Of a stretch of 5,502 nt of DNA, positions 1 through 4,304 are shown in pieces; position 1 is the stretch's first letter; the number at the start of each line of letters is the position of its first letter. This DNA comes from DASSHC01 sp035693105 (GTDB lineage: Bacteria; Chloroflexota; Chloroflexia; Thermomicrobiales; Thermomicrobiaceae), in assembly GCA_035693105.1 (NCBI GenBank), contig DASSHC010000478.1:1-5502 (forward strand), given 5' to 3'. The notes beneath the pieces are model-generated. The model was not told where the DNA came from. It was given only the letters and a program-made list of their open reading frames with translations, and ran no database searches. The position numbers were made by a program, and so were the translations under genes.

Positions 1-142
1 AACAGTCAGTGGTGCCAGCCGAAGACGCGGGTCAGACTCGGGAACGGGCTCATGGCACCAGCGGAACGCGACCACCACCAGCGACCGTCGCCCCCACCCC
101 ATCGATTTTCATGCCGCCGTGGCGAGCCAAGGCTCATGACGA

Positions 143-273
143 CTCGGGATGACAGGGCCAATTAAGGGGCGTACGAGAGTGCAAGTCGTCGTCGTGCGCC
201 CCTATTTACCCCTGTCATCCCGAGCGCAGTCGAGGGATCCGTCCTCACCTGGCACCCAACGTTCTCGACGGGC
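143..273 (-). repeat. Decayed copy of an inverted-repeat (MITE/BIME-like) element
   Basis: The right arm (214-273) is intact. Its first 27 bases, containing GAGCGCAGTCGAGGGATCC, are identical to both arms of the element at 1237-1417, and the outer part (GGCACCCAACGTTCTCGACG and neighbours) is also shared. The left arm survives only as CTCGGGATGACAGGG at 143-157, the exact reverse complement of 210-224. Inside, 165-176 pairs with 192-203 (12 pairs, one G-T). Single-stranded nucleic acid could therefore fold as a 15-bp outer stem, an internal loop and a 12-bp inner stem. The core word TCGTCGTCGTGCGCC (186-200) matches 14 of 15 bases of the other copy's core, reverse-complemented. The element ends five bases from the stop of the oxidoreductase gene at 278, so it would lie in that mRNA's 3' end. 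It could act as a 3' stabiliser or factor-dependent terminator, but no T-tract follows. It encodes no protein. Confidence 0.8.
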
Positions 274-277
274 ACCA

Positions 278-1204
278 TCAGACGAGCGGCATGACCTCCT
301 CGGCGAAGCGGCGGAGCTGCTCGAGCGGCTCGGCGGCGGGCCAGATCAGCGCCAACTGCAGGCCCGCGTCGCGGTAGGCGCGCAGGCGCGCGGCGCAGCG
401 CTCCGCCGGGCCGAAGAGGCCCGCCGCCAGCATCTCCTGCGCCGAGCGGCCCATCGCCGGCCCGACGATCTCGCGGGCCACCCGCTCCGCCTCGGCCTCG
501 TCCTCCGTCACATAGCAGAAGACGGACGAGAGCGCGTTGGCGAAGGCGTCCGGCTCGCGCCCCAGCCGCGCCAGCTCGCGGCGCACGAAATCCCAGCCGC
601 GCGCGAAGCGCTCGGGCGTGGTGTTGAAGCCGGAGGTGACCCAGCCGTCGCCCAGCCGCGCCGCCCGGCGCAGCCCGGCCGGGGCGCCCCAACTGCCGAC
701 CCAGATCGGCGGCCCGCCCGGTCGCGCCGGCAGCGGCTGCAGGCCCACGCCGTCGAGGTGGTAGTAGCGCCGAGCGTAGACCGGAGCCGGCTCGCGCCAG
801 AGCGCGCGCATGACTGCGATGCTCTCGTCGAGCCGCCCCCAGCGCTCGCCGAACGGGATGCCGGCCAGGGCGAAGTCCGCCGGCAGCACGCCCGCGCCGA
901 CCCCGACCACTACCCGCCCGCCGGTGAGACTATCCAGCGTGCCGTAGGTCTTGGCGACCACCACCGGGTGGCGCAGCGCCGGCAGCAGGATGGTCGTCGC
1001 CAGAGTGATGCGCTCGGTCACGGCGGCCGCGGCGGCTAAGATGGTCGGACCGTCGAGCCAGCCGGTGCGCGAGGCGAGGTGGTCGTTGGCGCCGAGCAGG
1101 CGGTAGCCCAGCCGCTCGGCGGCGTTCGCGTACTCGGTGAAGTCGCGCAGCCGCGGCCGCTCGCCCGCGCCGACGACCACCGGGATATGCGCGCCGAACT
1201 CCAT
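278..1204 (-). CDS. Luciferase-like (LLM class) F420-dependent oxidoreductase
   Basis: A 308-residue protein of the bacterial luciferase-like TIM-barrel superfamily. These are cytosolic enzymes that bind FMN or F420 at the C-terminal end of the barrel. Visible family marks are the N-terminal strand MEFGAHIPVV (1-10), the NDHL motif (40-43) typical of F420-using members, RITLATTILLPALRHP (65-80), the signature TLDSLTGGRVVVGVGAG (89-105) followed by FGERWGRLDE (118-127), PPIWVGSW (165-172) with GDGW (185-188), and the usual C-terminal helix ending in EEVMP. The length is normal for the family and the protein looks complete. The ATG at 1204 is chosen because a strong ribosome site lies six bases upstream. 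The gene follows the other LLM gene in the same direction after a 250-base gap holding a repeat element, so it may be the distal gene of the amidase operon or a separate unit. The match resembles the F420-dependent TIGR03619-type subgroup. Cofactor choice and substrate are inference; an FMN-dependent monooxygenase is the alternative. Confidence 0.9.
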   Translation of the reverse strand: MEFGAHIPVVVGAGERPRLRDFTEYANAAERLGYRLLGANDHLASRTGWLDGPTILAAAAAVTERITLATTILLPALRHPVVVAKTYGTLDSLTGGRVVVGVGAGVLPADFALAGIPFGERWGRLDESIAVMRALWREPAPVYARRYYHLDGVGLQPLPARPGGPPIWVGSWGAPAGLRRAARLGDGWVTSGFNTTPERFARGWDFVRRELARLGREPDAFANALSSVFCYVTEDEAEAERVAREIVGPAMGRSAQEMLAAGLFGPAERCAARLRAYRDAGLQLALIWPAAEPLEQLRRFAEEVMPLV

Positions 1205-1210
1205 GCGTGT

Positions 1211-1219
1211 TCCTTCTCC
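1211..1219 (-). promoter_or_regulatory. Ribosome binding site of the second LLM oxidoreductase
   Basis: On the minus strand GGAGAAGGA lies six bases before the ATG at 1204. It is the best Shine-Dalgarno match in the window and fixes the start of this gene. It shows that the gene can be initiated independently and does not rely on translation of the gene upstream. Confidence 0.75.
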
Positions 1220-1236
1220 ATTGGTGCTGGCTATGT

Positions 1237-1417
1237 GGCCACCGAGATGCTTGGGTGCCGCGTGAGGCCGGATCCCTCGACTGCGCTCGGGATGACAGGG
1301 GTAGGGGATGAGGCGTACGACGACGATGTGTGTCCGGCAGGCCGCGCCCTTTCCGGGTCATCCCGAGCGCAGTCGAGGGATCCGTGCCCCACCTGGCACC
1401 CAACGTCCTCGATGGGC
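1237..1417. repeat. Complete 181-bp inverted-repeat (MITE/BIME-like) element
   Basis: Two arms of about 60 bases face each other: 1237-1296 and 1357-1417. The inner 27 bases (1270-1296 against 1357-1383) are perfect reverse complements and contain GAGCGCAGTCGAGGGATCC. The outer 33-34 bases are diverged but alignable, with the shared word GGCACCCAA and a one-base length difference. The 60-base centre (1297-1356) carries GGCGTACGACGACGA (1312-1326), found with one mismatch in the decayed copy near the window start. The element has no coding capacity. Read through, it only creates peptides such as DPSTALGMT or SRAQSRDP in spurious frames. It fills most of the gap between the two LLM genes, 38 bases from the stop of one and 33 from the start of the other. 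Symmetric arms, a conserved centre and intergenic placement fit a non-autonomous transposable element or a BIME-type repeat. No clear target-site duplication is visible. I recall this palindrome family as dispersed in several high-GC bacterial genomes; that part is memory. Confidence 0.85.
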
Positions 1418-1454
1418 GGCGTCCCTCGCTCACGGCTTCCCGTGCCGGCCCGTC

Positions 1455-2522
1455 CTACACGCTCAACTGCTCGACCAGCGCGGCGTACTCGGCGGCCTCC
1501 AGCGGGCCGGGTGGGGTCAGGAAGACGTGCGTCACGCCGAGCGCGGCCAGTTGTCGCAGCTTGGCGCGGACGTGCTCGATGGTGCCCACGTAGCTCAGCG
1601 CGTCGATCAGCTCGGTCGGGATCAGCCGGCGCGCGGCGGGGAAGTCGGCCGCGCGCCGTATGTCGATGAAGGCACCGCCGCGCGCCAGCACCTCGTCGGT
1701 GTGCATCACCTGGCGCAGTCGCGCGATCAGCGCGGGCACGTCGAAGTTCGGCAGCGCGAGGTGCCGGTCCATCCCCGGCAGGGTGTTGATCAGCGCCAGC
1801 AGCGTCTTACGCCGCTCCAGCGCCGTCTCCGGCTGCGCGGTGATCTCGATGGCGGTGCGCACGAAGATGGCGAAGTCGCTGGGATCGCGCCCCGCCGCCG
1901 CGCGCCGCTGGCGCAGTTGGGGGATCAGCTCGGTCAGGAAGGGGAGCGAGGCGAATTCGGCGATCAGCACCCCGTCGGCCTCCTCGGCCGCCAGCCGCAA
2001 CGCGCGCGGGCCGACCGCCGCCAGGTAGATCGGCACGTGCGGCTGCACCGGCACCACCGCACGCTGCCAGGCGCTGACCGCGAAGTGCCCGCTGACCGAG
2101 GCCACGTGCGGCGGCTGCCACCACTGGCGCAGTAGCGCGATCGTCTCGCGCAGCACCGCCGGCGGGCTGCCCACCGGCACCCCCAGGCTGCGCGCGTACC
2201 ACTCCGGCTGCCCCCGGCCGAGCCCGAGGAAAGCGCGCCCGGCCGAGAGCTGGTCGATCGTCGCCACCGACATCGCGATCACGTTCGGGTGGCGCAGGTA
2301 GGGATTGGTCACGCCGGTGCCGAGCCGGAGGCGCGTCGTCTCGCGCGCCGCCGCGCCGAGCACGGCGAAGGCGTCCCAGCCGTCAGGGTCCTCGCTGATC
2401 CAGACGGAGTCCAACCCGGCCTCGTCGGCGATGCGCACCGCCCGCAGCGTGGCGCCGGCCGCCACGCGCGGGTCCGGCTCGCGCGTCCAGGGGTGGTGCG
2501 AGAGGTCGAGGCAGAACTTCAT
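1455..2522 (-). CDS. Luciferase-like flavin/F420 oxidoreductase, Mer-like
   Basis: A 355-residue cytosolic TIM-barrel protein of the luciferase-like superfamily, of normal length. The strongest block is LRLGTGVTNPYLRHPN (65-80), followed by the ATIDQLSAGRAFLGLGRG region (87-104). This block is characteristic of the subgroup containing methylenetetrahydromethanopterin reductase (Mer) and F420-dependent glucose-6-phosphate dehydrogenase. Further marks are WISED (41-45) on the second strand, the VPIYLAAVGPRALRLAAEEADGV region (163-185) that contributes to the cofactor phosphate site, and a C-terminal SYVGTIEHVRAKLRQLAALGV-type segment (310-330). The ATG lies seven bases after the amidase stop. 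No purine-rich ribosome site is visible between them, so translation probably depends on coupling to the amidase. The operon position with an amidase points to catabolism of a nitrogen-containing compound and argues against methanogenic C1 metabolism. F420 versus FMN cannot be decided from sequence alone, and the substrate is unknown. Confidence 0.9.
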   Translation of the reverse strand: MKFCLDLSHHPWTREPDPRVAAGATLRAVRIADEAGLDSVWISEDPDGWDAFAVLGAAARETTRLRLGTGVTNPYLRHPNVIAMSVATIDQLSAGRAFLGLGRGQPEWYARSLGVPVGSPPAVLRETIALLRQWWQPPHVASVSGHFAVSAWQRAVVPVQPHVPIYLAAVGPRALRLAAEEADGVLIAEFASLPFLTELIPQLRQRRAAAGRDPSDFAIFVRTAIEITAQPETALERRKTLLALINTLPGMDRHLALPNFDVPALIARLRQVMHTDEVLARGGAFIDIRRAADFPAARRLIPTELIDALSYVGTIEHVRAKLRQLAALGVTHVFLTPPGPLEAAEYAALVEQLSV

Positions 2523-2529
2523 CGCGATT

Positions 2530-3924
2530 TCAGACGGCCGGGTGCCGCGCGTGCCAGCCGGTGCGCGCCTGGTAGGCCGAGGCGACCGCCAGGACCGCGT
2601 TCTCGCCGCCGGTGCGCCCCATTACCTGGATGGCGCTCGGCAGCCCGCGCTCGCCGAAGCCGTTCGGCACGCTGACCGCCGGCGCGCCGATCAGATTGCC
2701 GACTGTGGTCAGCCCGACGCGGCGGCGCGCGTAGGTGGAGACGCTGAGCGGCCCCTCGATGTGCCCGGCCACGCTCGTCATCGAGGGGAAGAGCACGCCG
2801 TCGTAGCGCGCCAGCAGGGCATCCCAGGCATCGGCGATCTTGCGGCGCACGCGCAGCGCGCGCAGGTAGTCGACCGCCGGCACCACGCTGCCGGGGTAGC
2901 CGCCCAGCCGGTCCTCCGGCGCCGTGAGCCGGCTGGTCAGCCCCTGGTCGATCAGGTCCTCGAAGGCGGCCGCGCCCTCGCACGAGAGCACGATCTGGTA
3001 GACCTCCCAGTAGGGCAGCTCCGGCACCGCTACCTCTTCGACCAACCCCAGGCCGGACAAGAGATCGACGCTCGCCTCGAAGTTGGCGACTACCTCCGGC
3101 TGGGCGGTGTCCAGCCCCGCGCGCACCACCCCCAGCCGGAAGCCGCTGGCGCGTTGCTGCTCGGGATCGTAGCGGTAGGGCACATTGAGGCTGGTCGGGT
3201 CGTTGGGGTCGTAGCCGGCGATCGCCTGCAGCACCAGGCCGCAGTCGTCGGCGGTGCGGCACATCGGGCCGAGCTTGTCGAGCGTCCAGCAGAGCGCCAT
3301 CGCCCCGGCGCGGCTGACACGCCCGTAGGTCGGGCGCAGCCCGCTGACGCCGCAGGAGGCCGAGGGGCTGAGGATCGAGCCGCCGGTCTCCGAACCGATG
3401 GCGAAGGGGACGGCGCCCGCGGCCACCGTGGCCCCCGAGCCGCTGGAGGAGCCGCCGGTCCAGGCGCCGCGGTTCCAGGGATTGACCGGCGCGCCGGTCA
3501 GGCTGGCGTTCGGCTGGCGATAGCCCATGCCGCCGGCCAGCTCGATCATCGCCACCTTGGCTACCAGCACGGCACCGGCCTCGCGCAGCCGCCGGATCAC
3601 GGCGGCGTCGTGGGCGAAGACCTGCTCGCGCAGCGGCTCGGCGCCCCAACTGGTCGGGATGCCGGCGGTCGCCAGCAGGTCCTTGGCGCCGTAGGGGATA
3701 CCGTGCAGCGGGCCGCGGTCGATCCCGGCCGCCAGCTCCTCCTCGGCCAGCCGCGCCTCGCGCAGCGCGCGCTCGGTGGTGACCGTCACCACCGCATGCA
3801 GCTCGCGGCCGATCGTCTCCAGCCGCTGAATGAAGTGCTCGGCCAGCGCGGTCGGCGTCGTCTCACCGGCGCGGATCATCCGGCCCAGCTCACGAATGCT
3901 GGCGAAGCTCACGCGGTCGTCCAT
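2530..3924 (-). CDS. Amidase-signature family hydrolase (AtzE/GatA-like)
   Basis: A 464-residue cytosolic amidohydrolase that cleaves a C-N amide bond through a Ser-cisSer-Lys triad. Lys81 lies in GIPYGAKDLLATAGIPTSWG (75-94). The cis-serine is Ser159 in the glycine/serine loop GGSSSGSG (157-164). The nucleophile is Ser183 in GSETGGSILSPSASCG (177-192). The 24-residue spacing between the serines equals that in GatA and other family members. The remaining fold marks are GLRPTYGRVSRAGAM (195-209), the substrate-side segment LDKLGPMCRTADD (215-227), APAVSVPNG (414-422) and the C-terminal TGWHARHP (455-462) seen in AtzE/AtzF-type amidases. The length is typical. The ATG follows the upstream small-subunit gene by seven bases. 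The usual Arg after the nucleophile (GGSIR) is Leu here, as in some non-tRNA amidases, which argues against a true GatA, and no GatB gene is in view. Operon context suggests a catabolic amidase working with its small partner and an oxidoreductase. The substrate is not readable. Confidence 0.93.
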   Translation of the reverse strand: MDDRVSFASIRELGRMIRAGETTPTALAEHFIQRLETIGRELHAVVTVTTERALREARLAEEELAAGIDRGPLHGIPYGAKDLLATAGIPTSWGAEPLREQVFAHDAAVIRRLREAGAVLVAKVAMIELAGGMGYRQPNASLTGAPVNPWNRGAWTGGSSSGSGATVAAGAVPFAIGSETGGSILSPSASCGVSGLRPTYGRVSRAGAMALCWTLDKLGPMCRTADDCGLVLQAIAGYDPNDPTSLNVPYRYDPEQQRASGFRLGVVRAGLDTAQPEVVANFEASVDLLSGLGLVEEVAVPELPYWEVYQIVLSCEGAAAFEDLIDQGLTSRLTAPEDRLGGYPGSVVPAVDYLRALRVRRKIADAWDALLARYDGVLFPSMTSVAGHIEGPLSVSTYARRRVGLTTVGNLIGAPAVSVPNGFGERGLPSAIQVMGRTGGENAVLAVASAYQARTGWHARHPAV

Positions 3925-3931
3925 CGGCTTC

Positions 3932-4144
3932 TTACCCTTCCGCCCGCGGCTGAAAGATCAGTTCCGGCTCGTCGGCGTTGCGCAGCGGGAAGTGCCGCAG
4001 CGCCTGCCCGGCGTCGTAGAGCTTGCCGACCTCCTCGCGCAGCGCGGCGCGTTGCTCCTTGTCGAAGCGTTCGCCGTAGCGGCCGAGAAGCTCGGCCAGC
4101 AGGCCATCGACGATCGTCTCGCGCCGGGAATCCTCGTGCTCCAT
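3932..4144 (-). CDS. AtzG/GatC-like small amidase partner (DUF4089-like)
   Basis: A 70-residue protein beginning MEHEDSRRETIVDGLLAELL. It is mostly helical and charged, with no signal or membrane segment. It ends in a proline-containing tail, HFPLRNADEPELIFQP (50-65). Two short helices followed by an extended 'DEPxxxFxP' tail is the pattern of GatC and of AtzG, the small subunit of 1-carboxybiuret hydrolase, which wraps around its amidase partner. AtzG-like proteins (DUF4089) are coded directly before AtzE-type amidases. Here the gene ends seven bases before the amidase, whose ribosome site is embedded in its last codons. The start at 4144 is chosen for the upstream AGGAGAGG. A longer frame to 4252 would add 36 low-complexity residues, reach into the promoter region and have no better ribosome site. 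The role as amidase subunit is inference from the tail motif and position; binding residues cannot be checked by eye. Confidence 0.75.
   Translation of the reverse strand: MEHEDSRRETIVDGLLAELLGRYGERFDKEQRAALREEVGKLYDAGQALRHFPLRNADEPELIFQPRAEG
3935..3941 (-). promoter_or_regulatory. Amidase ribosome binding site inside the upstream gene
   Basis: GGAAGGG on the minus strand lies ten bases before the amidase ATG and forms part of the last two sense codons (Glu, Gly) of the small-subunit gene. This placement suggests translational coupling of the two subunits, consistent with stoichiometric production of a complex. Confidence 0.5.
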
Positions 4145-4154
4145 CTCCCCATAT

Positions 4155-4162
4155 CCTCTCCT
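4155..4162 (-). promoter_or_regulatory. Ribosome binding site of the small-subunit gene
   Basis: AGGAGAGG on the minus strand is ten bases before the ATG at 4144, and it decides the short start over the longer open frame. A second purine run, GGGGAG, directly touches the ATG and is too close to be functional. The ATG at 4152 is in another frame. Confidence 0.55.
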
Positions 4163-4182
4163 GACCGGCGGCCGTGTGCCAC

Positions 4183-4191
4183 AGCCTAGCA
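4183..4191 (-). promoter_or_regulatory. Candidate extended -10 promoter of the amidase operon
   Basis: The minus strand reads TGCTAGGCT, an extended -10 form (TGn followed by TAnnnT). It would start transcription near 4176 and give a leader of roughly 30 bases before the small-subunit gene. No TTGACA-like -35 box is seen at the proper distance. That is tolerable for an extended -10 promoter but keeps the call weak. Confidence 0.3.
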
Positions 4192-4234
4192 CGATCCGGC
4201 GCGCGGCGGGAGAGCCTCGCGGCGCGCGACCCTC

Positions 4235-4263
4235 TTGCCCGCTGGCGCGCATCAGCGTAAGAT
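4235..4263 (+). promoter_or_regulatory. Candidate sigma-70 promoter of the STAND gene
   Basis: TTGCCC (4235-4240) and TAAGAT (4258-4263) are separated by exactly 17 bases and each matches four of six consensus positions. Transcription would begin near 4270, leaving about a 35-base leader. Downstream, CGGTTG occurs twice, at 4272-4277 and 4291-4296. The spacing is 19 bases, near two helical turns, and could suit a dimeric regulator, though six-base words can recur by chance. The ribosome site of the gene is weak (GAGG at 4296-4299, five bases before the ATG). Confidence 0.4.
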
Positions 4264-4304
4264 GTGCCTATCGGTTGTTGAAGCATTTCCCGGTTGAGGC
4301 TGCC

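Noticed and set aside
10..60. Inverted repeat TGGTGCCA (10-17) and TGGCACCA (53-60), and reused words GACTCGGGA (35-43, 141-149) and GGCTCATG (47-54, 131-138)
   Set aside because: Words of eight or nine bases at this composition may recur by chance. The inverted pair has a 35-base loop and no T-tract. The reused words might be remnants of the element's left flank but cannot be aligned further.
1..102. A leftward frame open from the ATG at 102 to the window edge (34 codons, MGWGRRSLVVVAF start)
   Set aside because: There is no convincing ribosome site, no recognised motif, and too little sequence is present to separate a gene start from chance.
149..1039. A 296-codon rightward open frame at the start of the window
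   Set aside because: It begins inside the repeat element and runs antisense to the LLM oxidoreductase. Its first residues contain the repeat-derived SRAQSRDP string.
1237..1417. CRISPR array or rRNA/tRNA gene
   Set aside because: The repeats are two inverted arms with a single spacer per element, not regularly spaced direct repeats. No cloverleaf or rRNA signature is seen anywhere in the window.
1431..1444. Short hairpin (CACGG with CCGTG, four-base loop) just after the stop of the Mer-like gene
   Set aside because: A five-base stem without a following T-tract is too weak to call a terminator.
2530..3924. Reading the amidase as GatA of the tRNA-dependent amidotransferase
   Set aside because: GatB is not in view, the neighbours are oxidoreductases, and the nucleophile region and the TGWH C-terminus look more like catabolic AtzE/AtzF-type amidases.
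2305..4164. A 619-codon rightward open frame opposite the amidase and Mer-like genes
   Set aside because: It is antisense to two genes with clear family motifs and is rich in Arg, Ala, Gly and Gln with no recognisable domain. Long antisense frames are expected in GC-rich DNA.
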